The notes under the pieces: model-generated
Databases searched by the model: none
Seen by the model: the letters and a program-made list of their open reading frames with translations, nothing else
What the model was told of the DNA's origin: nothing
Translations under genes and position numbers: made by a program
Shown here: in pieces, positions 44,684-52,868 of the stretch
Numbering within the stretch: the stretch's first letter is position 1
How the letters are laid out: each line of letters begins with the position of its first letter
Source of the DNA: Streptomyces corynorhini
Lineage (GTDB): Bacteria; Actinomycetota; Actinomycetes; Streptomycetales; Streptomycetaceae
Assembly: GCF_003346515.1 (NCBI RefSeq)
Contig: NZ_QQNA01000246.1
Location: 1-64,000, forward strand
Length of the DNA stretch: 64,000 nucleotides
Direction of reading: 5' to 3'

Positions 44684-45447
44684 CAAGTCCCGGTCCGATC
44701 GGATGGTTCGTACGCGGACGGGCCGGCGAGCAGCCGGCGGGCGATCGCGGTGTCCAGCGCCGTCCGGTCACCGGCCGCCATCTGGGCGATGTGCTCCACC
44801 AGGGGCGCCGGATCGAGCGGCAGCGCCACCCCCTCGGCGCGCAGCCAGGCCAGCCAGCGCACGATACGGGCCGCGGTGGGGTAGTCCCGGCGCAGCGTGG
44901 CACGGGTCGCCCCGCGCGCCAGCCCCAGGGGCGCGCCCCTGGCCGCCTCGTGCACCGGACCGTCGAGCCCCGGCAGCGCCAGGGTGCACAACTGCCCCAT
45001 CCGTACCGACCACGAGGCCCAGTCGGCGCCGTCGCCCCCGGCGGTGGGAGCGGTCGGCCGGGCCGCCGTGACCCCGTCGGTGTCCCGGCCGGTGAGTACG
45101 GTCAGCAGGGTGACGGTGCCCCAGTCGCGCCACGCCATCAGCCAGGCGGCCTCGGGTCCCGCGGGCGGTGCGGGCGGCGTGTGGTCCGACGCGGGCAGCG
45201 CGGTGAGAGCCACCCGCACGGCCTCGGCGTCCCGCGCGTGCAGCGCGGCGCCGGCCAGCAGGGCCGGTGCGAAGGCGTCGGCACCGATGATCCGGACGGC
45301 GGCCAGGGCCGCGCCGGGATCCGCTGCCCGCTCGACGTGTTCGGCGACCATGGCCGTACTCCCGGCGCCGAGGAGGGCGCCGAGAGTACGTCGTGCCAGG
45401 CCGGCCGCCGACGCCTGATAGGAGGTCCGCGACCGGTCGCCGGTCAC
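44683..45447 (-). CDS. Unknown protein (gene 2 of the peptide operon)
   Basis: 254 residues from GTG 45447, overlapping the peptide gene stop by three bases (GTGA). No family recognised. Ala/Leu-rich and largely helical (LARRTLGALLGAGSTAMVAEHVERA; AAVRIIGADAFAPALLAGAALHARD; TAARIVRWLAWLRAEGVALPLDPAPLVEHIAQMAAGD), with a Thr/Pro/Gly-rich linker near the middle. No cofactor motif, signal peptide or membrane segment. It may pair with the DUF6895-like protein encoded next, since the genes overlap by a single base. Confidence 0.65.
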   Translation of the reverse strand: MTGDRSRTSYQASAAGLARRTLGALLGAGSTAMVAEHVERAADPGAALAAVRIIGADAFAPALLAGAALHARDAEAVRVALTALPASDHTPPAPPAGPEAAWLMAWRDWGTVTLLTVLTGRDTDGVTAARPTAPTAGGDGADWASWSVRMGQLCTLALPGLDGPVHEAARGAPLGLARGATRATLRRDYPTAARIVRWLAWLRAEGVALPLDPAPLVEHIAQMAAGDRTALDTAIARRLLAGPSAYEPSDRTGT

Positions 45448-45620
45448 CGGTCCCTGGGCTCCTTCGGCGAGAGAAGGGCCAGCAGCAGCAGAACGCCGCC
45501 CGCTTCCGGCGCGTAGACCGGAGCGTCACTGACCGGCGCCTCGGGCTCGGTCATCGCCGCGCCCAACGCCGTTGTGTCCAGGCTGATTTCTCCCGGCCTG
45601 ATGGTCTGAGAAAGCATCAT
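45444..45620 (-). CDS. Leader-like small peptide, candidate precursor (gene 1 of the peptide operon)
   Basis: 58 residues from ATG 45620 (57 from 45617); GAGGAG lies four (seven) bases upstream. The sequence contains EISLDTTALG (11-20), resembling the F-x-L-D box of class I lanthipeptide and other RiPP leaders with Ile for Phe. An acidic, Pro-rich stretch ends in EAGG (39-42), followed by the C-terminal VLLLLALL and SPKEPRDR. No cysteine. It is too short and polar at the end to be a normal membrane protein. Being first in a four-gene overlapping operon whose other members lack obvious housekeeping roles, it is a good precursor candidate, but no known RiPP class is matched. Confidence 0.6.
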   Translation of the reverse strand: MMLSQTIRPGEISLDTTALGAAMTEPEAPVSDAPVYAPEAGGVLLLLALLSPKEPRDR

Positions 45621-45774
45621 TGGCTCCTCGTGCAGATGCCATCGCCCCCTATGGGCAATGCCACGGCCCACCCTAAGGTTTATCCGACAAACCGGCCAAT
45701 TAAGTATCAATGGGGCGTGAAGGTGCGGCGCATGACGGGGACACCTGGTCCGGACGGGCGCATCGGACGGAGGG
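45621..45774 (-). promoter_or_regulatory. Promoter region of the peptide operon, with AT-rich patch and inverted repeat
   Basis: This is among the least GC-rich DNA of the first 50 kb. An inverted repeat GGTTT-N7-AAACC occupies 45677-45693. On the minus strand TTGATA (45712-45707) lies 17-18 bases from a weak -10-like CGGATA that overlaps the repeat. Regulation by a factor binding the repeat is plausible. Confidence 0.4.
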
Positions 45775-48105
45775 TCACAGGTTCGGCCGCCGTCCGTCCT
45801 GGACATGGAACGGAACGCTCGTCACCACGATCTTGGGCAGGTGTCGCAGCGCCCGCCGCAGCCGTCCCGCCAGCGGGGACTGCAAGGCGCGGTGCCACCA
45901 GTGGCGTACGACGATCTCGGGAATGATGACCGTGATGGTCAGGTCCGGACGCTGATGGTGCAGTGACTCGATGTAACTGATCAGCGGTGCCACGATCGCG
46001 CGGTACGGCGAGACGACGATCCGCAGCGGCAGATGGTCGCCCCACAGCAGCCACGCCTCACGGAAACGCTCCGCGTCCTCGTCGCTCGGGCTGACATGCA
46101 GGGCCAGGACGGGCTGCTGCAGCGAGGCGGCGTACGCCAGCGCCCGCATGCTCGCCTGGTGCAGCGCGTCGACCGGCACCACGGACAGATGCCGGATCTC
46201 CTCCGGGGTGTCCTCGGCCTCCGAGTCCGCCCCGTCCCCCGGCGCGGCCCCCTCGCCCGCGGCACGGCGAGGCGGAGCGGCCCGCGCCGGGGCGCAGGTC
46301 TCGGGCGGCGGCGGGAGCGTGCCGCTGGGGATCTCGATGGTCTGCGGACGCAGCCGCAGCGCCGCCCCCACCCGGTCGTAATAACGCCTGATCCGCGTCG
46401 TGACCAGCAGGAACCCGGCCACGGCCAGGATCGCGACCCAGGCGCCCTCGGTGAACTTGGTGATCCCCGCCGTGACGAAGACCAGCGCCGAGAGCAGCGC
46501 GCCGGTGGCGTTGAAGCACAGGCTCTTGCGCCAGTGCCGGTCACGCCGCCGCCACCAGTGCACCACCATCCCGCTCTGCGACAGGGTGAAGGCCAGGAAC
46601 ACCCCGACGGCGTACAGCGGGATCAGCGCGTCGGTCCTGCCCTCGAACGCGACGTAGACCACGGCCGCCGCCACCGACAGCAGGATGATGCCGTTGCTGA
46701 ACGCCAGCCGGTCTCCCAGCCGGGTGAAGATCCGCGGCGCGTGGTTGTCGCGCGCCAGCAGGAACAGCACCCGGGGGAAGTCGTTGTACGCGGTGTTCGC
46801 CGCGAGCAGCAGCACCAGAGCCGTCGCCGCCTGGGTGAACACGTACAGCCCGCCGTCGCCGAAGCTGCGGTGCGCCAGCTGGGAGAGCACGGTCTCCCGC
46901 GACCGCGGCACCACCCCCTCCAGATGGACCATGGCCATCGTCCCCGCGAACATGGCCACCAGCAGCCCGATCATCCACGACAGCGTCGTCCTGGCGTTGC
47001 GCCAGGACTCCGGCTTGAACGCGGGCACGGCGTTGGAGATCGCCTCGATACCGGTCATCGCGGTGGATCCGGAGGCGAACGCCCGCATCACCAGCAGCAG
47101 TCCCACCCCCTCGGCCGCGTGCGGCGGCGGCGTCGGTACGGGTTCGAATCCGCGGCCCGCCGCGTGGTACAGCCCGAAGGCCACCAGCACGGCGATCGCG
47201 AGGATGAAGGCGTACGTGGGCGCGGCGAACAGCGCGCCCGCCTGCCGGACCCCGCGCAGATTCCCCGCCAGCAGCACGGCGATGACCAGCACACCGATCA
47301 GGACGACGTCGTCGCTCAGTCCGGGCAGCGCCGAGGTCACCGCGGCCATCCCCGAGGAGACCGAGACCGCGACGGTCAGGATGTAGTCCGTCATCAGCCC
47401 GGCGGCCGCCACCAGCCCCGGCACCCGCCCCAGATTGTCCGTGGCCACGATGTACGAGCCACCGCCGTGCGGATACGCCCGGATCGTCTGACGGTACGAC
47501 ACCCCGACCGCCAGCATCAGGAAGACGATCGCCAGCGCCACCGGAGCCGAATACGCCAGCCCCGCCGTACCGGCGAGGACCAGCACCGTGATCAGCGCCT
47601 CCGGACCGTACGCCACCGACGACAGCGCGTCCGCCGACAGGACCGGCAGCGCCACCAGCTTGCGCATCCGCTCCCGCGCGATCGCCGTGCTCCGCAGCGG
47701 CGCCCCCAGCACCGCCCGCCGCACCCGCGTACTGAACCCGCCGGGCAGCGCCGTGTCCCGCGCCTGCGCCGCGCGCCCGGCCGCTTCCCTCTCCCGGCCG
47801 CGCGCGCCACCCCTGCCCGGCACCCCGACCAGCGGGGCGATCTTGACGAACCGGCCGAAGCGGGCCGGTACGATCTGCGCCGGCTCCGGGTAGCTGCCGA
47901 CATCCGGATCCACCGGCAGCGCGCTCCGCCAGGCGTCGGGCTCGGCCGACACCCGCCCCCATTCCCGCCCCACCTGCCGCAGCAGCATGGACTGTTCCGC
48001 GTCCGGCCTCGGCGTCGAGACGGGCGGCGCCGCCGGGTCGGCCGGCCCGTGACCGCTGCCGCCGTCCTCGTTCCGCTCTCCCGGGTTTCCTTGGGTCTCC
48101 GTCAC
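45775..48105 (-). CDS. APC-family permease with C-terminal USP-like domain, KimA-like
   Basis: 776 residues, ATG 48105. A long hydrophilic N-terminus (~140) precedes about 12 membrane spans beginning at LVALPVLSADALSSVAYGPEALITVLVLAG, the KimA/APC signature. ARAYPHGGGSYIVATDNLG-type and TGIEAISNAVPAFKPESWRNARTTL blocks match this group. The last ~200 residues are cytosolic and UspA-like (LSVVPVDALHQASMRALAYAASLQQPVLALHVSP). Bacillus KimA is a high-affinity K+ importer inhibited by c-di-AMP; potassium uptake is the likeliest role, amino-acid transport the alternative. The terminal domain suggests cytoplasmic ligand control. Nothing nearby is an obvious partner. Confidence 0.82.
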   Translation of the reverse strand: MTETQGNPGERNEDGGSGHGPADPAAPPVSTPRPDAEQSMLLRQVGREWGRVSAEPDAWRSALPVDPDVGSYPEPAQIVPARFGRFVKIAPLVGVPGRGGARGREREAAGRAAQARDTALPGGFSTRVRRAVLGAPLRSTAIARERMRKLVALPVLSADALSSVAYGPEALITVLVLAGTAGLAYSAPVALAIVFLMLAVGVSYRQTIRAYPHGGGSYIVATDNLGRVPGLVAAAGLMTDYILTVAVSVSSGMAAVTSALPGLSDDVVLIGVLVIAVLLAGNLRGVRQAGALFAAPTYAFILAIAVLVAFGLYHAAGRGFEPVPTPPPHAAEGVGLLLVMRAFASGSTAMTGIEAISNAVPAFKPESWRNARTTLSWMIGLLVAMFAGTMAMVHLEGVVPRSRETVLSQLAHRSFGDGGLYVFTQAATALVLLLAANTAYNDFPRVLFLLARDNHAPRIFTRLGDRLAFSNGIILLSVAAAVVYVAFEGRTDALIPLYAVGVFLAFTLSQSGMVVHWWRRRDRHWRKSLCFNATGALLSALVFVTAGITKFTEGAWVAILAVAGFLLVTTRIRRYYDRVGAALRLRPQTIEIPSGTLPPPPETCAPARAAPPRRAAGEGAAPGDGADSEAEDTPEEIRHLSVVPVDALHQASMRALAYAASLQQPVLALHVSPSDEDAERFREAWLLWGDHLPLRIVVSPYRAIVAPLISYIESLHHQRPDLTITVIIPEIVVRHWWHRALQSPLAGRLRRALRHLPKIVVTSVPFHVQDGRRPNL

Positions 48106-48344
48106 ATCCGCGAGTCTCTGCGGCGGACCGCGCCCCCGGTTTCACATCGGCTCGACGACACACGGACCGATCTTCCGACAACCCGTTCGGCCCCGTGGGG
48201 CCGCGCCCGGGAGGGAGCCGCGGGCCGGGTGCGACGGCCGCCTCAGCGCGCCCCGGCGCCGTACATCGGGAAGAATCCGGAGGGTGTCCGGGCGGGCCCG
48301 ACGAGGTGCTCGACAGCCGACGACAGCCGAGAGGAGAGATCCAC

Positions 48345-48734
48345 GTGAACGGTACGGATCGGACCGGCGAGGAACACCGGCCCGCGGACGAGGTCGTGGT
48401 GGCCCTCAGCGGCGGTGCGAAGGAGGACGCCCGCGAGGTGTTCGGCGTCCTGCGCACCGCGTACGGCTGCGACCGCGCGGCCGACGACGTGCCCCAGGAG
48501 GTGGCGGGGGACCGGCCGACGGTCTGGATCGCCACGTTCGACGTGTCGGACGTACGGGCGAAGCCGCGCCCCGCGCGGCTGACGGCCCCGGTGGCGGCCA
48601 CACTCCAGGGCGGTTACGCGGCGGTGGAGAGCCTGCGCGCAAGCCTGGCCTCGGCGTTCGCCGTACGCGTCGTGGGCACGGCCTCCGGCGACCAGGAGGA
48701 GGAACTGCAACTGCGACTGGAGAGCCGGCCGTGA
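48345..48734 (+). CDS. Hypothetical small protein
   Basis: 129 residues from GTG 48345 with GAGGAGA about eight bases upstream, a strong site that fixes the start. No family recognised. One beta-alpha repeat (DEVVVALSGGAKEDAREVFGVLRTAYG) and a second related segment (TVWIATFDVSDV, LQGGYAAVESLRASLASAF) give it a ferredoxin-like pattern. Soluble, no signal peptide. Divergent from the KimA-like permease. Confidence 0.6.
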   Translation: MNGTDRTGEEHRPADEVVVALSGGAKEDAREVFGVLRTAYGCDRAADDVPQEVAGDRPTVWIATFDVSDVRAKPRPARLTAPVAATLQGGYAAVESLRASLASAFAVRVVGTASGDQEEELQLRLESRP

Positions 48735-48893
48735 CCTCGCGCGCCACCCCTGGTCCGTCCGTGTTGCGGCGCCGCGCGGACGGGCGCACCCTGGGGTGAC
48801 CCGGAAGTGATGGCCGCTCACGCTTCGTGCTCGGGAGCCGTTGACGCACAACGCGGTGAAGCCCGTGGGCCTGCCCTGTGAGGAGACTTGCCC

Positions 48894-49394
48894 ATGACCG
48901 CTCCACTCGTGCGTCACTACGTGGTGGAATCACCCGCCTCCCCGGAACGCGTGCCACGCCTGCGTCGTATCGTCGTCGCTCACCTTCGGTACTGGAGACT
49001 GGAGTTGGAGGCGGTTCCGGTGGGCGCGGCACTCGGCGCGCTGCTGGCCAACGTGCACCGGCACGTCGGCGAGGGCACTCGGTGCGCGGTCGAGCTGCGC
49101 TGGACCGGACGCCATTTGACGGTCGCCGTCGAGGACGAGGGGCCTCGGCTGCCCCGACTGCTCAGCGCGGGCGGTGGCGGGCTGGCCCGCGTCGCCGCGC
49201 TCAGCGACAGCTGGGGCACCTGCGCCACCGAGCGGGGCAAGGTCGTCTGGTTCACCCGCAGTGTGGCCACCCCGCAGGACATACCGCGCCGGCCGGCGCC
49301 CCCGCTCACCCCGGTCGGCACCGTGTGCGGGCCGCCCGCCCGTGAGGGCCGCCACGAGGCCCTCGCCACCGGCGGGGTCCGCGTACGGCCCTGA
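48894..49394 (+). CDS. HATPase-like ATP-binding regulatory protein
   Basis: 166 residues, ATG 48894 with GAGGAGA at eight bases. Resembles the stand-alone RsbW/SpoIIAB-type kinase folds common in Streptomyces: VVAHLRYWRLE, then the N-box helix LGALLANVHRHVG, the G1-like VAVEDEGPRLPRLL and GGGLARVAALSDSWG. The N-box lacks the usual double Asn, so ATP binding or kinase activity may be weak. Probable anti-sigma or phosphorelay role; no anti-anti-sigma gene is adjacent. The C-terminal ~35 residues are Pro/Arg-rich. Confidence 0.72.
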   Translation: MTAPLVRHYVVESPASPERVPRLRRIVVAHLRYWRLELEAVPVGAALGALLANVHRHVGEGTRCAVELRWTGRHLTVAVEDEGPRLPRLLSAGGGGLARVAALSDSWGTCATERGKVVWFTRSVATPQDIPRRPAPPLTPVGTVCGPPAREGRHEALATGGVRVRP

Positions 49395-49396
49395 CC

Positions 49397-49882
49397 TCAC
49401 CCGGGCTCCGGCCCGGCCTCCGGATCGTCCGCCACCAGATGCACCGCGGCCTCCTCGGCCGAGGCCGCGGCGCCGTCGATACCGACATCGTCCGCGATCA
49501 TGTCCTTCTCGGCGTCCTCGTGGGCACCCTCGTCCGGCGCCACCAGCCGGCCCGCGCGCGCGTCGCCGACCTCGTGGTCCAGCCGCTCACCCTCCCCGTA
49601 CGGCAGATCCCCGACGCCGTCCCCGCCGGCGACGGCGTCGTCGGGCACCTCCTGGGCGAGGCGCTGCTCCAGGGACTCGCCCGCCAGCCGCTCGGCCGCC
49701 GTCGTACCGGTGTGCTCCACGCCCAGTGGGCGTTCGGGCGGCGACCAGCCCTCGTCGAAGGGGTCGGAACCGCGGTCCACGAGCGTGTCCTCGGAGTCGA
49801 GGATGCCCTGGTCCTCGCCGATCTCGGCGTGGTCGGGCTGGTAGACCTCGTCCCCCATCGTCCCGCTCGTGTCGCCGCTCAC
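49397..49882 (-). CDS. DUF5709-type acidic protein
   Basis: 161 residues from GTG 49882, chosen because GAGGTGG lies five bases upstream; GTG 49903 would add seven residues. Very acidic and probably disordered. The blocks GDEVYQPD, LDSEDTLVDRGSDPFDEGWSPPERPLG, EQRLAQEVPD and GRLVAPDEGAHEDAEKDMIADDVGIDG match the actinobacterial DUF5709 family. Function unknown. Convergent with the ATP-binding protein, with stops two bases apart. Confidence 0.75.
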   Translation of the reverse strand: MSGDTSGTMGDEVYQPDHAEIGEDQGILDSEDTLVDRGSDPFDEGWSPPERPLGVEHTGTTAAERLAGESLEQRLAQEVPDDAVAGGDGVGDLPYGEGERLDHEVGDARAGRLVAPDEGAHEDAEKDMIADDVGIDGAAASAEEAAVHLVADDPEAGPEPG

Positions 49883-50172
49883 GTCATCCACCTCGATCGC
49901 CACGTCCCGGTGTGCCCGTACCGCGCCGCGCGCAGCCGCGGCCCGCGCGGACCATCCGTCGCAACCACCCTCCCACCTCTCGCCGAAGTGTCAAACGGCA
50001 GCCGAAACAGCACGTCAACAGCGTGTCACCAGCACGTCGACCGCGCAGAGGGAACGTCCGGGAACGCCGCTGCGCCGGTGCGTCCAACAGTTCGATGTGC
50101 CCCGATCCGTTTCGTCACGGACCACGGGGTACCCGATAGCCCACACACACCGAGCGGAGGAGAAGACCCCGA

Positions 50173-50529
50173 ATGACTGTGCGGCCGACCATGGCACAAC
50201 CCGACACCGGCCAGGACACCGACTCGTGGCAGTGGCTGCGCCACGCGGCCTGCGTCGGAGCCGACCCCGAACTCTTCTTCCCCGTCGGGGAGTCCGGGCC
50301 GGCCGTCCAGCAGGCCGAGCGCGCCAAGCAGGTCTGTCACGGCTGCCCGGTGGAGAGCGCGTGTCTCGAATCAGCGCTGAACACCGGCCGTACCACCGGC
50401 GTGTGGGGCGGTACGGACGAGGAGGAACGCAGGCGGCTGCGGCGCCGCGCCGACCGCCGCCGCGGCGCGCACGGCGGCCAGAGCCGCGGCTCCCGCCCGT
50501 CGGCCTCAGGCGGCTCGCGCCGGCCCTGA
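50173..50529 (+). CDS. WhiB-family iron-sulfur transcription factor
   Basis: 118 residues, ATG 50173 (ATG 50191 also in frame); GGAGGAG about ten bases upstream. The four cluster cysteines are C27, C55, C58 and C64 (AACVGAD; VCHGCPVESAC), followed by the G-V-W-G-G turn and a basic C-terminal tail (RRRLRRRADRRR) that contacts DNA. It should carry a [4Fe-4S] cluster and bind the principal sigma factor. The particular Wbl subclass cannot be fixed from sequence alone. Confidence 0.93.
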   Translation: MTVRPTMAQPDTGQDTDSWQWLRHAACVGADPELFFPVGESGPAVQQAERAKQVCHGCPVESACLESALNTGRTTGVWGGTDEEERRRLRRRADRRRGAHGGQSRGSRPSASGGSRRP

Positions 50530-50632
50530 GGCGGCGCGCGCGGCTGTGCCGCACGACGGTCGGGACGCTGTGGCGCGGTCCCCGCCCGCCGGGCCGCCCG
50601 CCGGGCCGCCCACGGGAATAGAGTGGTGCGCC

Positions 50633-51598
50633 ATGAGCAACCTTGATCGTCAGGCCGCCGTCACCGTCTGCGGCGGTCGCGGTTTCGTGGTCGCCGAACC
50701 CGTACGGGAACTGCTGAGCCCTCGCCGGGTCCGGCTGGGCGAGTCCACCGAGGTCCGCAGACTGCTGCCCAACCTCGGCCGCCGCATGGTCGGAGCCTGG
50801 GCCTTCGTCGACCACTACGGGCCCGACGACATCGCGGACGAGCCCGGAATGCAGGTACCGCCCCACCCCCACATGGGCCTCCAGACCGTCAGCTGGCTGC
50901 ACGAAGGAGAGGTGCTGCACCGGGACAGCCTGGGCAGCCTCCGGACCGTACGCCCGCGCGAGCTGGGCCTGATGACCTCGGGCCGGGCCATCTCCCACTC
51001 CGAGGAGAGCCCCCGCGACCACGCCCGGCTCCTGCACGGGGCCCAGCTCTGGGTCGCCCTGCCGGACGCCCACCGCCAGGTCGCGCCACACTTCCAGCAC
51101 CACACCGACCTGCCCGTCGTCACCGCCCCCGGCCTGGCCGCCACCGTCATCCTGGGCACCCTCGACGGAGCCGTCTCGCCCGGCACCGTGTACACCCCGA
51201 TCACCGGCGCGGATCTGTCCCTGACCGGCGGCGGCGAAGCCCGCCTGCCGCTCGAACCCGACTTCGAGTACGCCGTACTGTCCATGTCGGGCGAGGCCGA
51301 GGTCGACGGCGTCCCCGTACTGCCCGGCTCGATGCTCTACCTGGGCTGCGGCCGCACCGAACTCCCGCTCCGCGCCGTCTCCGACGCCGGCCTGATGCTT
51401 CTGGGAGGTGAGCCCTTCGAGGAGGAGATCGTCATGTTCTGGAACTGGATCGGACGGTCCCAGGAGGAGATCGAGCAGGCGCGCGAGGACTGGACGAACG
51501 GCACCCGCTTCGGCGAGGTGAAGGGCTACGACGGCCCTCCGCTTCCCGCCCCCGAACTGCCCGCCACCCGGCTCAAGCCCAGGGGAAGGATGCGATGA
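50633..51598 (+). CDS. Pirin-family cupin protein
   Basis: 321 residues, ATG 50633, with no clear ribosome site. Bicupin fold: GRRMVGAWAFVDHYGP, then PPHPHMGLQTVSWLHEGEVLHRDSLG with the metal-binding His/His/His/Glu set, and TSGRAISHSEESP. The second cupin starts at ~200, with LMLLGGEPFEE and FWNWIGRSQEEI near the end. Pirins are iron proteins with quercetinase or regulatory roles. Apparently monocistronic. It is the last ordinary gene before the mobile-element scar region. Confidence 0.88.
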   Translation: MSNLDRQAAVTVCGGRGFVVAEPVRELLSPRRVRLGESTEVRRLLPNLGRRMVGAWAFVDHYGPDDIADEPGMQVPPHPHMGLQTVSWLHEGEVLHRDSLGSLRTVRPRELGLMTSGRAISHSEESPRDHARLLHGAQLWVALPDAHRQVAPHFQHHTDLPVVTAPGLAATVILGTLDGAVSPGTVYTPITGADLSLTGGGEARLPLEPDFEYAVLSMSGEAEVDGVPVLPGSMLYLGCGRTELPLRAVSDAGLMLLGGEPFEEEIVMFWNWIGRSQEEIEQAREDWTNGTRFGEVKGYDGPPLPAPELPATRLKPRGRMR

Positions 51599-51879
51599 CC
51601 TGGGCCGATGTCGAGAACCAGGGGAGGCTGTGGCGACTGCGTAGACATTCCGTTTTTGAACGGGAGGTCGTGTCCGATACGGCCTCTGAAGGACTGTCGC
51701 GAGCGTGCCGGCGAGTCTCACGCGGCACAGGGTGCAGTCGGCTCTGGTCGAACGAACGCTGACCTTTTGCCGACTTTCGTGACTGGTCGTCAGATTGCTC
51801 GGGTCGGCTTCGCGCGCTGCCGAGCGGTATCAGGTGCTTCGGCGCGGGTGCCTCCAGCGGGTGCAGTCCGCTGTCGCGC
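51599..51879. other. Non-coding junction DNA at the edge of the scar zone
   Basis: No supported gene. GC content is lower than in the flanking conserved genes and frames on both strands translate to noise. It probably consists of decayed insertion-element sequence, since an intact piece of transposase begins immediately after it. Confidence 0.45.
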
Positions 51880-52143
51880 ATGCTTCGGCGGTTCCCGGTC
51901 TTCTCCTTCGACCGCGAGGCATACAAGCGGCGCCGCACCGTCGAGCGCCGCATCGATCCGAACAAGGTGATCACGCACGGGCCGGACATGTTCCGGGTGG
52001 TCAGCTCACTGGCAACCGGGCAGGCGCGAGCGTACGACGTGTTGCGGATGTTCGGCGGCGAAGGACGTCCCACACCGCCGGGCACCGCGTTCGCCGAGTA
52101 CGGGCGGATCGCAAAGACGCCGCACCTGCTACGAGTGGGCGAC
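51880..52143 (+). pseudogene. Chimeric transposase remnant: IS transposase scrap fused to a Tn3 transposase C-terminus
   Basis: The reading frame from 51880 has two unrelated pieces. Residues ~9-25 (SFDREAYKRRRTVERRI) match the C-terminal Y-K-x-R-x-x-V-E-R region of IS5-group DDE transposases. From 51955, DPNKVITHGPDMFR, SLATGQARAYDVLRMF, then PPGTAFAEYGRIAKTPHLL, match the last ~70 residues of a Tn3-family TnpA (DDE_Tnp_Tn3). The fusion arises from a recombination or deletion joining two elements; neither is functional. The frame runs on to 52218 without homology. Confidence 0.75.
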
Positions 52144-52209
52144 TCGACGGGAGCGGTCAGGAGTGACGGGCAGGACCTGGCCGACGGCGCACGGTGCGCG
52201 GCCCCCGAC

Positions 52210-52800
52210 TCAGGGTGACTGCGGGGCGCCGTGTCGCAGGCCGTCGAAGAGGAGGGCGGTGATCTGCCGAGCCTCGACCAACCAGCCCTGCCTGGGGCGC
52301 ATTCCGCAGATGCCGCCCAGGGCGCGCAACAGGGTGGAGCCTGTGATGTCGTCGCGGACGGTGCCGGCCGCGCTGCCGGCTTCGAGCAGCATGGAGAGGG
52401 CGTCGGCCATACGGGTGCGTGCGTCGTCGAAGACCGGTGAGTCCGTCGCCATGATGCTTTCCAGTACACCGGACATCCCCTTGCCCACCGCCGCGTGGTC
52501 CACGAGCAGCAGCAGGAAGCGCCGCAGCGCCTCCTCCGGGGCGTGTTGGCCCAGCAGGGCACCGGGCGCGGCACACAGGTCGTCGACCTCTTTGCGGTAG
52601 ACCTCTTCGATCAGCGCTTCGCGGGTTTCGAAGTGGCGGTAGAGCGTGCCGACGGCGACACCGGCACTGCGGGCGATGTCCTCGACGTGCGCGTCGGTGT
52701 CGCCGCCGAGGAACGCCTGACGGGCCGCGGACAGCAGCGCCTCGCGATTGCGTCGCGCGTCGGCGCGCAGCGGGCGTGATACCGGCAAGAGAACCTCCAT
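52210..52800 (-). CDS. TetR-family transcriptional regulator
   Basis: 196 residues from ATG 52800; a TTG at 52788 with GGAGG six bases upstream is a serious alternative. The N-terminal HTH is standard (RNREALLSAARQAFL, then VEDIARSAGVAVGTLYRHFETREALIEEVY). The C-terminal ligand domain resembles regulators paired with short-chain dehydrogenases. It is divergent from an SDR gene with only 68 bases between them. The gap contains two CCGTTT half-sites, so it probably represses that gene and itself. Confidence 0.88.
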   Translation of the reverse strand: MEVLLPVSRPLRADARRNREALLSAARQAFLGGDTDAHVEDIARSAGVAVGTLYRHFETREALIEEVYRKEVDDLCAAPGALLGQHAPEEALRRFLLLLVDHAAVGKGMSGVLESIMATDSPVFDDARTRMADALSMLLEAGSAAGTVRDDITGSTLLRALGGICGMRPRQGWLVEARQITALLFDGLRHGAPQSP

Positions 52801-52868
52801 AAGGTGAGTCCGGTTCCGTTTACGTGTACCGTTTCCGGAGTCAGGTTCATCTTACGGAGGAGAGACCC

